Made by a program: the position numbers and the translations under genes. DNA of 64,000 nucleotides from Haliclystus octoradiatus (taxonomy: Eukaryota; Cnidaria; Staurozoa; Stauromedusae; Haliclystidae): positions 21,477,482-21,541,481 of the forward strand of contig OU744451.1 of NCBI GenBank assembly GCA_916610825.1. Reading direction: 5' to 3'. Under the pieces are notes generated by a model. It had not been told where the DNA came from and did not search any database. It worked only from the letters and a program-made list of their open reading frames with translations. The stretch's first letter is position 1. Every line of letters starts with the position of its first letter. This document shows positions 14,101 to 29,100 of the stretch, piece after piece.

Positions 14101-17100
14101 TGAACGCTGGCAAGTTTCCTCGCAAATTCCAAAAAGTAAACAAGCGATTCGCAAATTATGCTTTTAAATCAAAATTTTATAAGAATTACGAGAGTAAATT
14201 ATATTTTCCGTCCCCGAGAAAACGAAACAAGTAACAAAATATGAGATGTAGTTGATCAATGGTAAGCTATCCATATATAATTTTAATCTTATTTAACAAT
14301 CTTCTCGCAATTTCTCGCTACTTTATTGTAGTTACAAATTAGTCCGCTAAGCTAAAGTTTATAAACTACAAACTTTTATATTACAAACTGCAAACATTTA
14401 TGTATTTTTTGATACTCAATAGTTACCTTCTCAAGTTAGCTATTTTGTGGGGCTGTATTTTGTAGCCAGTATTAATATCCAACTGTTTAATTTTAAAAAT
14501 TAAGTCTGAATGAAGTCAAATTAAAATTCATCTTCCAAATCTCAACGCTGCAGTCGTCATAATTGAACCGCCTTTGATTGACGGTTGTATTTAAAATTAA
14601 TTATGCAGAAAGCGAATAAATAGTTAGAATTAATTTTTGATATGTTTTGCTTTTACCACTAGTTGGTTTCCACTAGAACAATTAGACAACTGTCCCTTGT
14701 TGACTACCATCTTTAATGGTCACCTCGGATGACCTCGGTGACTATTCGAAGGTAGCCAACTCGGGTTTGTTGTCTAATTGTTAATTATTTATGAAATATT
14801 GAGGTAATTTGCCTATTGCTCAACTTAATGTTGTGTAAGTTGGCTTATCCTGGCTAATTAGTTAGTTAATTAGTTAATGATACGAGCGCAGCGTAGTGCT
14901 ATAAAGATAAATGCGTTTGGAAATCATCAGCCGTCTGGCCGAATGAAATTAGCTTCTCGAGTGTTTTTACAACGACGTGAATGCAAACATCAGGCTGTAA
15001 TTCATAACTGCTTATTAATTATTTTTTTAATGACATTATGGTTTCCAAACTTAGTTCTTTTTGAATAATTTTCTCCGCTATTATGTCGCTTCATTGTTCA
15101 AAGCTGCGTTCCAATCGATAATCCATATAGATAAACATTCGATTCGATAATTCATAGCTACGTCTGTCTATGTGTTCGATAATGGTCCGTTTGTATCGTT
15201 TCATTGCTTTGTGGTTTATTATTACCATTCTTTGCAAGTCTAAATAAGATCATTCTTAAGGAGGTTTTGAACAGTAGACCCCATTTTGAAAAAAAAACAC
15301 TGCGCTATATAATTATCAAAATAATGTTGCAGATTATATGTAACGTGGTTATTAATTTATACATAATAAGACAGAATTTAAGATATCACATATTGGCGAG
15401 ACATTTTTAAAATTCAATGGTGTTGCATTGGCAACATTTCTGCACTATAAAATTTCCTGTTTGCGCACAATTTTTTCTTTAACTAAAGCATTAATCTGCG
15501 CACTTCCATTGTTTTCCATCATCGCCTTTGCAGTATATTTTTACATCAATACTGCAGATTAAAATAAAAATCAGCAGAAGGAAGTGTTTGAAAAATGTTG
15601 ATTAGTTATAAAATAAAGTGGAACTTTTGCCCTCCACAAATCTGCGAATTTATTTCATATTTCACATAATATTCCAAATAATTTTATGTTCGACTGTTTG
15701 TATTGCTCCATTGAAGTTTGTGACCACTAATCTGTTTTTGTGTCTACTCTCTGAAAAGTATTGTTTTTACAGCATGAATTATTATTGAAAAATGGAGTGA
15801 CTTCAAAGCCCCATAGCCCAAACAATCATCTGGGCATCCTTTTTTTATTCAGAAAAAAATTAAGGTATAAACTGTTATATTATGTTATGTCAAGTTCATA
15901 TCCATGTAAAATGTAAACCCTGTGTTTCTTATATACATACTATATCAGTTGTACTCCCTGTGACATTGAGCAAGCATGTGCGGAATTTGAGAACATGGGA
16001 ACTTGATAAAAACGATTTAAAAAGCTAGAAGAACTATCTTGAGTCATTACTGTTGTCTTTATCTTAAATTCTTTACTACTGATTGAATTAACAACATAAA
16101 TGTCTTAATTCTATTCCGAAAATTGAAAAATCATTCAACAGAAGGAAATTTTGGCTCTACCGTTCCTCGCCTCCTTAACATATCAATGAACATACTTCCT
16201 CCCTCTCTTGTTTCAGGATTTGACGAATTTTCAAGCCTTTTTGTGTCCTCCTTTGTGCCATCACTTCCATCTACTGCATTTGCACTTTTAACATCTTTGC
16301 TCTTTACAATTTGCTCTAATATTGTGTCTAACTTTGAACATGTTTCCTTGCTAAATGTACCCTTTTCCACATTGTTATCAAAGTCTCCTTGCATATTTCC
16401 AGCTTTCTTGTAACGGCCAACAATCCAAGTGCATTCCATTCCATTTTTCTTTGATTTCGCCATTCCCATTCCAAGAAGCGTGCTTCCTTTCCATACAACT
16501 TGTGTGAAATGACCTGTTCCACCTGAAAATCCTTGCTTGTTAAAGTTATAACCAGGTTTGCATACTTCTTCATACCTGAAGCGAATTTTCAACAAAAATG
16601 TTGTTAAGGAATAATGATTATTTGCTTTGGAGGGACAAAACAAGTATCAGACCAGCCTCATAAATTTCATTATTATTAATAATCAAAATGGGGTTTCCCA
16701 TGATATGGCTATCAAAATGTTCATCTGGGGAATCAAAATGAATTTATACAAACTTCCAAGAAACTTTGAATTGTTTTTGATTTTATAATTTTTCCACAAA
16801 TCGGATAATCAAGTAGATAACTTCACAATGTGGATGAATAGCTGCTTAGCGTGTTTGGAGCCTCTGTACGTTTGATGACAATAGATGCCATTTATGACTC
16901 CAATCATTCAATCGTGTTTCTGACAGAAAATTGCACTGAAAACCTTACTGTCGGCGGACCAACATCCTAACCAGGAAACATAGAGGCAGAATGTGTCCAA
17001 AATTTATACAGTATTTAACAATCAACATTTGTTTATCAACTGGATGTATTAATTATCGAATTAATTGATATCGTAACCTTCGAAAGATATTGTTGATTTG

Positions 17101-20100
17101 TCTTGCTTTGTCGAGATTTTGTCTGAATTTCATATTAAACTGTTCATATCATTAAAGCGTATGCAAAGAGTGTATTAAAGGAGTCAGAATGATGAGGATA
17201 TTATATATGTTATAAATTTCAAATGAAATGCAGATTCGAAACACCTGTGTGATGAGGAAGCACTTGTAATTGTTATTACAATCACTATCTGTTGCATATA
17301 TAGTGCAACCATAGACTTACATAGACTGCTGATTTCATTGCCAAACTTCATGGAAAACATGTAGCGACCATGGGAATCCATAATGGCTGACGCAAAGTAC
17401 CAAAACAGAGGCTTGAAAACCGCGAAATTTCAAGCCACTTTTTGAGCAATTATTTTTCTAAATGAAACAGGAGTTTTTTATAAAAGAGTTATTTATGACT
17501 ACCAATTTCAAGTTGCATCATACATGAGTTGAAATATCTGCTTTTAATCGTATTAGAAGGTAAATAGTTTTTTTTTTTTAAATTTTTGTATTTCCTTGTC
17601 TCTCGGTGTGATTCTAAATTATTCATAAATGTTTGAAAATAATTTTGAACATATGAAGAAATCTCACTTCGCTGGCAGGAAATTCCTATTTAAACTATCT
17701 TTCTATGACAAAGAAAATATATTTTTTGAGTTTAGATTACAAAAGAGTTTATAGGAGAGATCAAATACTTTTGAAAATGTCAATGGGGAGAGCGCTAAAA
17801 TAAGTACTTTGCGTCAGCCATCTTTGTTCCCCATGTTGTACATTTTCGTAAGCAGTCTATGTAAGTCTATAAATGCGACCTTACCAGTTTTTGGTTGCCT
17901 CTGCTGCTGACATTCCTGGACCTCCGCTTGAACATCCATATGCAAGATTTTCTCCTTGTCCTTTAAGTTGATCAGAATGCTTTAATCGTCCTAATTGAGC
18001 AATCTTTTGAGCATATGCTTCTGCATCTTTCACCATTTGTGAATCAAGTTTCATTTCTGGAGCATTGTGTATTTGACGGAACTTATTGTGCGCAGTTAAA
18101 CCAAGCGATGCAAAATCTAAACAAGAAATACAAGAAATGCATATAAACTAATGCAAGATAAAAGATATTATGAGATTTTTTTGTGAGGGAATTTGTGTCT
18201 ATTCCGATCACTAGGAATAGTGGAGTGACAAGGGTACCTTCGACGGAACGATACCGCTTATTTAACAATTATAGAACGAGATCAAATGTGACGTTGAAGT
18301 TTATGAAGTTTATCAGAATTGGGGGTCAGTGTATCAATCTATCAATCTTGTTTAATTGTGTCAAATCTGTTAATAAATTTGTCTAGTCTTAACTTTTATA
18401 AGAATTTCAGCGTTTCACTGCTTTAAAAGCATAAACAAAATATATTTTCTAGTAACTTTATAACTTGTCGTAGCTTTTCTCAAAAAGAACAGCGTATTTT
18501 TATTGAAAATCCGGAGAACAAGGACCTCAATTTAGGACAATATACATGCGATATTTATTGTAAGCTTTTTAAATGCCAAAATATCCAAATATTTATTTTA
18601 TAAAGCAAATAGAAAATAGTTATCCGTGTTAACTGACTTTTTAAACCTCTTTCGTGTCTCATTGACCTCCGGCATGCTCGTATCAGAGTGCATAAAACTT
18701 CCAGGCACCGCTTTCTATTTGTTAAATACCATTAATCATCTAGATGAATTTATCGATTCTGAAGCAATTTGTTATTAGAAATTATTAAAAAGTTAACATT
18801 AATAAAAGTTAATAAAGAAATATGTATTTTGTCAATATTTTCATTTCATACCAATCGGTCCATTTTGTTCAGTTGACCCAGAAGCTATTCCCCCACCACC
18901 ACCAATTCGTCCACCAACTGCAGGGGTCGCTCCTCCACCACCCTGAGTATTATTACTGTCTGAATTTCCTCCTTTTCCACCATTTCCGTAGCCTCCGCTT
19001 TCGCCATTCTGATTTTCTGCGTCTCCAGTTGTCTCCTGTTTAAGATCTTTGTCATTAGTTTCACTTGACAGACTTCCGAGTATTTCATCTATATTATTAC
19101 ATTTATCTTTCGTGAAAGATCCAGCTTCGACATTTTTTTCAAAATCTCCTTGCATGTTACCAGCTTCTTTGTATCTTCCAACTACATATGTACATGTCAT
19201 ACCGTTCTTTTCTCCTGTGGCCATTCCCATACCAAGTAATGTACTTCCCTTCCATACAACTTGGGTGAAATGACCTGTTCCACCACTAAATCCTTGTTTA
19301 TTAAAATCATAACCAGGTTTGCACACTTCTTCGTACCTATAATTGTGACAATAATTATTAAATATTGAAGTTGGATGCTCGATCTAATTAAAGCTGTTGA
19401 GTAAACCGAAGCAGAGACATCAGAAGAAAACTACAACACTGAAGATAGATGAGAGTGTATGAAGATAATACAATAACCGTACTGATTACTTCTGACAACG
19501 AATCACCATATAAACGCAAAAGCGAAACCAGGTTCTCAAAGCAATTTATCTTGCAATTCGAACTTGATATCTCGATTGAGAATTTCCAATTTCATGAGGA
19601 GTTTTCAAACCTCGTATGATTTATGAGGTATGATCTTTACAAATAAACCTTATGAGTAAGAAATTAATGTTCCAGTTCATAACAGTGTTCTAGTTATTAC
19701 ACAAAGCAATTGGTATACACAATTCCCTGTGAGCTATTGATATTTGGATAACTCGAAGGCAAACATCACACGCTGCAGCAGCTTCTGATTATCTGATGCA
19801 TTCTTACTTTCTTCTTACATGCCCTCTCTTGCGCTAAATATCAATAGTTCATAGGTACGATAATTGCTGAATATTGAATATGAATCCCTTTTGGAAGGTA
19901 ATGGAATGGAAGTGAATGGTAGTTCATCAGTAACATTTATCATCATTTCAATTTTCAATTTTAATTTCAACGATCGAGGATAACATACCACATTTTAGTT
20001 GCTTCGACTGCGTTCATTGGTGGTCCCTTTGACTTGCAGCCATACGCAAGATTTTCTCCTTGTCCTTTACTTCCAAGGTCTTTAGCATGTTGCAAGCGAC

Positions 20101-23100
20101 CCAACTGTGCAAGATTCTTTGCATAGGCTTCAGCATCTTTTGTCATGCCAGAGTCTAACTGCATAATAGGAGAATTATGAAAGACTCTGAACTTATTGTG
20201 AGCCTTCAAACCTTCATCAGCAAAGCCTAAAATACATAAAAAGTAATTCAATATATAGAATATAATAATAAATATGCTATTTTTCCTCGCCAGTTGCTGT
20301 TACAGTGCTCAGTGAAAATAATAAGAGCATTTATATATTGAAAGTCGAGAATGAAACATCCTACATTTATTCTACTTTGAGGTTCACATCATAAGTTGAT
20401 CATCAGGCGGTACATTTGAACTAGACTACAAAAATCCATCCGTATTCTATATGAGCTACTGTTTTTTGCATTTGATCAATTATTGATTGTGCTATTATTT
20501 ATTTAACTCGCTCTATTGTATGCAATTCTGGAGGTAATTGCTATGATGCCTTTAGGTTGGTTTTCTCATTCTCTCGTTGGGATTCTCATGGCGGCATTCA
20601 GAAGTCAGCTTCGATCTTTTGCTCAGTAAGATGTCTTTCTTGTAAATTATGATATCGTATTTTTCCGTTAGGCATAGGTTAGATATATTTTGGAGGTACT
20701 CTTGTACGCTGGACTGATTGATGATTTTGACAAGTCGTTGTTGTACGGTTTCTTGTAAGAGTAGTTTAGATTACATGTAACTTAGAATTGTTTATACCGT
20801 TCGAACGCCATGTTAATCACAATGCGGTCAACATAGGTAACGTTTAATTATGCAGCATTAAGCGGGTGAAGTCTGTTTTCCATTAATGATAATGCTGCGG
20901 AGTCCTGTCAGTGCTTATATAGTATTTGTGATACACGTTATGAACGAATCTAACCACTGGGTATTTTTCAACTACATATATGAGGATGCGTATATTTTCA
21001 ACTAGGATATAGGTTCACAAAGTAAATCCTTCTATAGGAGGAAAGTTAAAAATTTATAAAAATTTGTCTTTGCTGGGCACCGCTTTCTATTTGTTAAATA
21101 TTATTAATCATCTCACATTTAGCTGAGCTATTATTGTATAACCGACCTTCTCTCCCTTGTTCTGAGCCCTCCCCCAAAGCAGTTTCATTTCCGCCAGCCC
21201 CTACTGTTCCACTTCCACCCTCAGATACTTTTGCAGTCCCAAATCCACCTTGTTTACCTATTTTTGATCCTCCGCCAGACGTTGTTGAATTTACACTGTC
21301 GACATTGGATCCACCTGTTGTACTTTCTGCTCCATATCCAGAACCAGGTCTTGCTCCAGTCCCATTTGCCGCATTTGCTCCTCCGGTTGTCTGAAGTTCA
21401 TTATCAGTGCTTGCAGTATCATTGATAGGAGACGGGCCATCGTTTAATTCCTGAAGTGTTGAATCTATTTTGAGACACGTCTTTTGTTTGTTAAACGCAC
21501 CCTTCTCCACATTAGTTTCATATTGCCCAAACATATTGCCTGGTTTCTTGTACCGTGCAACAACGTAAATACATCTCATACCATTTTGATTACCAACTGC
21601 CATCCCTATACCTAGTAGCAAGCTTTCTTTCCATACTAATTGTGTAAAATGACCAGTGCCTTTATTGAAGCCTTGTCTCTCAAAATTGTAACCAGGTTCA
21701 CAAACTTCATTATACCTTTGAAATTTTGAAAGTTAAAAAGGATAATGTATACAGTATTGATATAATGACATCAGTGTAATCCATTTAATAATTAAACAAC
21801 GAGCCCGAGTTGGCTGTCTACCGTCGAATATCGACTATCCAGGACGGTAGACAACAAGGGCGAGTTGTCTAATTGTTTTAGTAGAAACCAAGTAGTGGTA
21901 CAAGTAAAACATATCAAAAGAAATAAATTCCAACAATTTATTGGCTTCTTGCATATATAATTTTATATACAACCGTCTATCTAAGGTATCCATGACGACT
22001 GCAGCGTCGTAATTTGGAGGATGAATTTTAATTCGGCTTGATTCAGATTTAATTTTAAAATAAAACAGTTGGATATTAATACTGGCTACAAAATATAGCC
22101 CACCAAAATAGAAAACTTGAGCAAGGTAACTATTGAGTATCAAAAATATTTAAACATTTGCAGTTTGTAATATGAAATTTTGTCGTTTATAAAATTTAGC
22201 TGACTACAGAGAACTAATCTGCAATAAAGTAGCAATGAAAAATTTGCGAAAAGATTATTAAATAAGATTAAAATTGTATTTACATGGCCATATGCAGACA
22301 AATTTATATTCGAGGGAATGCTAATAATATTCGAAATGTTAGATCCGGAATTATATGATTTTCTGTTGTCTGAACTACACCTTTTCCAAGAGAGTTTCAG
22401 AAGTTTCAAATTCAATTTCATAAATTTCTAATCCAATTCGATAAATTCCAATTCTATTTTAAACATTTCCAATTCAATTTCAGAAATTTCTAATCCATTT
22501 TCAGAAATTCCAATTCAATTTCAGAATATTTCCAAATGATATTCAGAAATTTCCAATTCAATTTCAGAGTTCTGAATGAACTTCAAACAACTGCCGTTTT
22601 CATGCATATATGTCAATCATGAAATTAATGGAATTTATGCTCGAATCCGGATATCTTATGCCTCGCCAATCTCCATCAATATCCACCATCTTTCGGCTTT
22701 CGTCATTTTCACTAGGCTCCCTATAACCGCGTTCGAGCAAAGTTATCATTAATTTAATAATTGAAAGATACATATGAAATTGGCAGCTGCCTGTAAAGTA
22801 ATTAACGATTTGACACTCATTTGGATATTTTTGAAATTGAACTGGAAATTTCTGAAATTCACTTAGTGTAAAAGGTGTAGTCCACTTGTTCAGATAACTT
22901 GGTATAGGATAGGGTATCACAAAGATTCCTATGAAGCCAGAACACATATATTGGTTCTATAGAAGCAGGTATGCATTGCCTTATAATGTGAATACATGCA
23001 CTTTGTTCTCAAACAATATCTATAGAATAAATATAATGATGTTTTTTTCCTTGATTTTTACCTCGCTTCAATACTTTTTTACATTATAAACATATTCGTA

Positions 23101-26100
23101 AAGAAAATTTTATTTGAAAAATAACTTTCAGAAAGAACAAAAGAAGTATCTATAGCCTAAGAACGTGGTCATTTCATGACATTGCGATGCCGTAAAAAAA
23201 TCAACTATAGATTTAATTGTAGATAGGTTTCATGCATCAGTGCTTCAAAAATCAATTGCAACAGTGGTTGGATTTTATTAACATTAACAACGTCAAATTT
23301 TCTGATGTCATTAATATTAAGAAAAGCTAGCAACTGTTACAATTGACTTTTGTATTGAAATGTTTCACGAGAAAGCGCTTCGTTAGAATAACTCATGTTA
23401 ATAATAAAATTCAAATCTTGAACATTACATGTATAATAAAAATAATCATATAGAATTTCGTTAATGCACATTTGATAATAACTGTAAAAGCCTACCACAT
23501 CTTTGTTACTTCGAATCCATTCATATCTGGTCCACTAGATTTGCAATCAAACGCCAAATTTTCTCCTGCCCCTTTCCTATCTTTTGCGTGTTGTAATTTA
23601 CCAATTTGTACTAGGCCCTTTGCATAGATTTCAGCATCTTTCATCATAACTGGGTCCAATGTCATTGCTGGAGAATTATGTATGCGGCGTAATCTATTGT
23701 GTGCTTTCAAAGCCTGCTCGGCGAACCCTGTACAGATAAATATGTTCAGTTTGATGAATATTTGCCCTGTCAAAAATGCTTTTAAGGAGTGTCATGCATC
23801 AGTTATAAATTTCTGCATAACGTCACTATCTTTCAATAGCTAAACTTAATAACTAAAAAAAATGTCATCAAAAATTCTTTGCGGAATTAACGATTTAGTT
23901 ATTTGCAGTGTAATCTTGCTTAACTCAATAAAAGCAAGACATTTAAAAACACTCTTTCAAAACATTTCAAATGAAAATTCAGTGAAAACAATTATTCAAT
24001 ATTTATAATAAAATGAGTCAGAGACTACACAATTATAATTGTTAATTTGACTATTTTTATTATATTGATCTCTGTCAAATGACATCGTGCACTATTTTTT
24101 GCTATTAGATAATATTTAATAATTTATATTTATAATTCGAACGACGGTTTGATAATTGGGCGTCACTTCATAATGTTATGAACAAACAGGCAGTTGTCAT
24201 TTTATAATCGAAGTAAAATAAAACCGAATTCATACACTACTCACACTTGAATAAACGCAATATATTACAACTTTCTGTTTTCCAAACATTGACAAAATAT
24301 CACATTATCTTCTTTACGAAAATTTATTCATAAGGGAATTATAACCTAATTTAAATATGTAAACGGACTCTGCTAGGGCTGAATTATTTAAATTGTATGT
24401 TCCTTAGAAATTTTTAAGTTGACAATAAGGCAGAAATTTACATTCCAAACGTCTTTGAAAGTAAAAGTAAATTATTATTGTCACCATTGACTTTTCCTTT
24501 GAAATCTTTTAAATAATTAATACATTGACACGTTCGAAGTTATTTGATAATTTCAAACCAAAATAAATTTAGCAAATCTTTATTGAAAATGAAGCACGTT
24601 TCCTTTGCTCAATCTAATCATCATCTTCGGAGTTTTTATCGATTCACATTTCTCATTGTTAACACTAGTCCCAAGGGGGAAAACGCGAGATAATTCTATT
24701 GAATCGACTTTGATTTATTTCTTCCTCAGAACAATGAATCTTATAGTCTCTGGAAAGGCTTATTATAGTTTATAAAATCTCTTATTAATATTTTACTCCT
24801 AAGAAAAATTTACTGCGGAAAATGTGGTAGCTCCAAATACGTGAACAGGCTTGTAACAATGACTAGTTTTATTTATTTCAATGCATGCATTTGCTAGAGC
24901 ATACTCGCCTGCAGCTTGCATATCCGTTACACTTCTCCTGGGTCTGCCGACATTTTTCCTTTTGTGAGATTTTACTGAAGAATGAGAAGGATATTACGTG
25001 ATATGAAACGTTATTACGAAACAAGAAACAAAAATATATTAAGGAAATGAAATACCATTCTCCATTAAGCCAATATATAGATTCAGAAAAAGTTTTTATA
25101 TAAAATCATTTCAACATTCATTATATTGGTAATGAACTATATAGATCTTCTATTTTCATGCATCTTTTTGCATAAATGTATTTTATTAAATAATTTCAAT
25201 GTGTGTAATTGCAGTGTATATACAAGCCGAAGGCGATTAGACCCAAGCCTTTCCAAGAAAAGAATTAGCTTTGGAAAGAATATTTGTGTTATTTTTCACG
25301 AATGAAGAATAACAATAAGCGGAAAGATAAATTAATTATGTTTAATCCATACATTTTGTTGCATGAAAGATCATTAATGGCATCAAAGGTGAGCATCAAA
25401 TATTTATTTGGAAATAAAATTCTTAACATTAGATGCAAAAATGAATATATTGGATCTGAAATGATTTTGAATTGTTCAGCCTGGTATACTGATTTAATTG
25501 TACACCAGGACAAGTAAGAAACCTTTTACTGTTAGATCAACATGGTCTTGTACCATAGATTGTCGCACCTGTCACTTCTAATTTTCGAATAACACTTTGT
25601 TTTCTCATCCAATCAAAATCTTGTGCTAGAATCTCATCCAATCGAGAAGCTCGCAATAGAATCAAACACTACCAACACCAAAACCATTAAAATGCCATGA
25701 AAATGTTGTGAAAAGACCATGAAAATGCAAAAAATTAAAACCACATGTTTTTAAGCCAAACAAAGTTTAAAAGCCATGAAAACATCCCTTTAATGATATC
25801 AAGATGTGAAAATGCCTTGCAAATGCCATGAAAAAACGCAATGAATTTGACGATTTTCTTCAGTAGTGAAACAAGGAAATATAGCAAGTACAAATAAACC
25901 GGAAAGCTTCAAGATTTATAGAAATTGATTGAGTACACGTTATTGCTATGATCAATTAAATATTGATAAAAAGGCATGGTACTAGTTCTGATATCCCATT
26001 TATATCCTTTATTATAATATAAACTATATGCATATCATAATGTCGACATAGATTTTACTGCTTATATTTTTCTCGTAGGTACTCTCCAGATACCCACATA

Positions 26101-29100
26101 GACTGAGCGCCACAGAACTAAAACGGTAGGTTTCTCCGGGCAACTTGAAAATCACATAAAAGTGTTCAGAAAAACTTGTTGAACAATTACCTATTCCTTG
26201 TTTTAATTAAATTCTATTGTAAACCTTTCAAAAATCCAATTTATATTTCATGATTCACGGTCAAAGCCTTCTTATCATTTTGAGAAAATGCTGGATTTGA
26301 GCTTCATGGTCTTTGATTCTTTTATTCTCCCAAGATTTTGCGAATTCATAGAAGCATGACGAAAACACAAAATGTATGAATTAAGAGAGCTCTGACCGTG
26401 AAATGATTTATAAATTCATCTCTGGTGAGCTCCACAATAAAATTTGACCAAAACAAGGAGTAGGTAATTGTTCAGCATATTTTTATGAACACTTTTATGT
26501 GATTTTCAAGTTGCCCAGAGAAACCTGCCGTTTTGGTTCTGTGGCGCTTGGTCTAACAATTTGAGATAGAGAAACTAAGTACTGACAAGACATGCAAACA
26601 GTAAACCAATCAAATCTTTTCCCAGTTTAAAAGCTATAAGGATTTTCAAGGAATTAAGAACAAAGACACAAATTTCTACACTGAAATTCCATAGCAGGGA
26701 TTGAATACATAGACTTACATGTAAACTGCCAACCCTCAAAAACGCATAGTCACAATCGTCAGCGTGCTTGCGGATTCTTGTCTCGCAGTTGTCAGCTACT
26801 TCTGACCTTACATATTATGAAACTTATTACTGTAACTCAGTTCCACCGGTATATTGGCTATGCGTACCTTTTTTCTGTTGGGCAAACTACTACGCATTAG
26901 AATCTTTATGAATTCTTAGTAAAATGGTGACTTCGAAATAGACATGAAATTTACATTTTGGAAATGCTGTTACGAGAGAATTATTGGAGATTATTAACAG
27001 AAAAAGTCATAAAACGTTGAACGTACTGTCGACAGGTGATTCTGTTATGCTAAAATTGCTCTCATGATCCTCATTTATTTTGCTTCAGGATAGACTGATA
27101 AATGTATTTGTATCAGTAGTTGTCAATTTTTGTGAATGGCAGTATAACCAAATGATTCATTCTACTCACTTATTTATTTCTTTGAAAAACACAACGGATT
27201 TTGAAAATCACTGTTGCCAGCAATCTTTATTTTGTGAATTTTGACCATTACAAATCCAAACGAAACACTCAATTGACGTCAGAAAATGAAGTATGTTGAA
27301 TATAAAACTAAACTTATTCATCTTCGATAATGAAACGTTTGTTTCTACTTATTGTTAACGGTAGTTTTCGTCGGGATCTTGTGCAAAGTTTGATATCACC
27401 CCACTGAGAGAAAAGCTTCTCTTTTGTGTTTCTAGGGTACCAGCCTCTTAGTGAGAATCAGAATTCAAAAATAGAGATATGCCTAAGACCCTATTTAATG
27501 GTCATCAGGCTTCTCAGTCAAACAATTGTAAAAATACAAAATAGATATTCGTAAACTTTAACCTTCAAGATACGATATTTTTACGAAGAGCTCACATTTA
27601 ATGGACAAACTGTTTAAGGTTAGTACTAGATAAATTGACTGTTGACCACTGTAAGTTATTATGATTGTGGTCGAAACTCTGCTATGCGTAATATCGGGAA
27701 TTTGCTTTGTTTCGATTGGTAGCGCAGTTTGTCACTAATAGTTTCATATGTTGGCAGTCTATATATATCTATGACTGCATCGTCACTAGTCATGTTCGAT
27801 TTTATTACCCAAATCAATCACCTGACTGCAAACATATTGATTTGTAATGAAAAGAAGTGGGTTTAGAAAAAGTGATAAATGATATGCGTGTCGTAATATG
27901 TTTGAAAGTAAATTATAATGATTATTTGAAAATAATAGTAATAATAATATGTTTGATAGAAAACATTACGTTTTGTTTCATCACAGTAAATTTGTTTAAG
28001 TTGTATTCGCATGCACTAATTCTATTTCATGCATTACAACAGTTTGTTTGTTTTTCTACGTTAGTTTCAGTAGCAGTTCATGTAATTGTTTTCTATATTA
28101 ATGTTTTCTTAGCTGCATGGTATCGGTTCACCCCCAATTTCACAGACCATTTCTCTGAAAAACGAACAAAATCATACACTTGCTTAATACAATATTATGC
28201 ATACTTTTATTTTGAGTACAAGTTTTATTAGATAACATTTTATATCAAAAGATAACGAAAAAACTAAGTAGCCATAAGAAGAAACGTTTCGGGGAAATCG
28301 TAATAACAATCATCAGATCAAATGATAAGAGGGAAACTATTTCCAATGACATGTATAGGGTACTAAATGTAATAGGTTCGATTAAATCTATTCAAGCTCG
28401 ATGAATTCTACCAAACTCCTATTCGTTCTCATCCGTGATAGGATAATAGAATTTGAATAGAATGAATGGAATGCATTACATTTAATACCCTATATAAATA
28501 GTCTGTGATTAATTACCAATGCCGTGATGATTGCTATTATGATAGTTACCAAAATTTGTCTGTATAACTGCTTGTGTTTTTCTGGTTATCTCCTGTTATA
28601 ACATATTTTTATTCTAATAATAAGTTAATTGATCGTGTTGTTTTCTTGTGTGTCGTATTATTTGTATTACCTTCCGTCTAGATCAGTTAGACTATCTATG
28701 GATATAAAAGTTGATTGAATAACGGAATGATGAATGTTGAATAATTATTTAAACAAAAATAACCAAAATCAATACAAAATAAATTCGTTAAATGAAAATA
28801 GGATGTGGATGATAATTAATAATCTATAGATATAAATGAATAGTTGCTACTAAAGTATCAGTGTATGTATGCATACTGTTCTGTAGTTTAAAAGAAGGTG
28901 GAAAAAAGTTCAGTAAATTTAATTCATGAACAAAACTAATTTCATCCAATCAGTGCAGCTGGAAATTACCAAATATCAATTCATGATGTTTCATGAATGA
29001 TAACATATTTAAAAATATTATTGTCATAAAAGATTTCATACCTCCGGATCCTGATTCAGTTCTGGCAACAGCCTCAATGTCTTCGATATTTTCCGGTTCA

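Noticed and set aside
27857-28231. 124-codon hydrophobic plus-strand ORF
   Set aside because: Lies in an intron of very AT-rich DNA with no family motif or splice context; hydrophobic ORFs arise by chance there.
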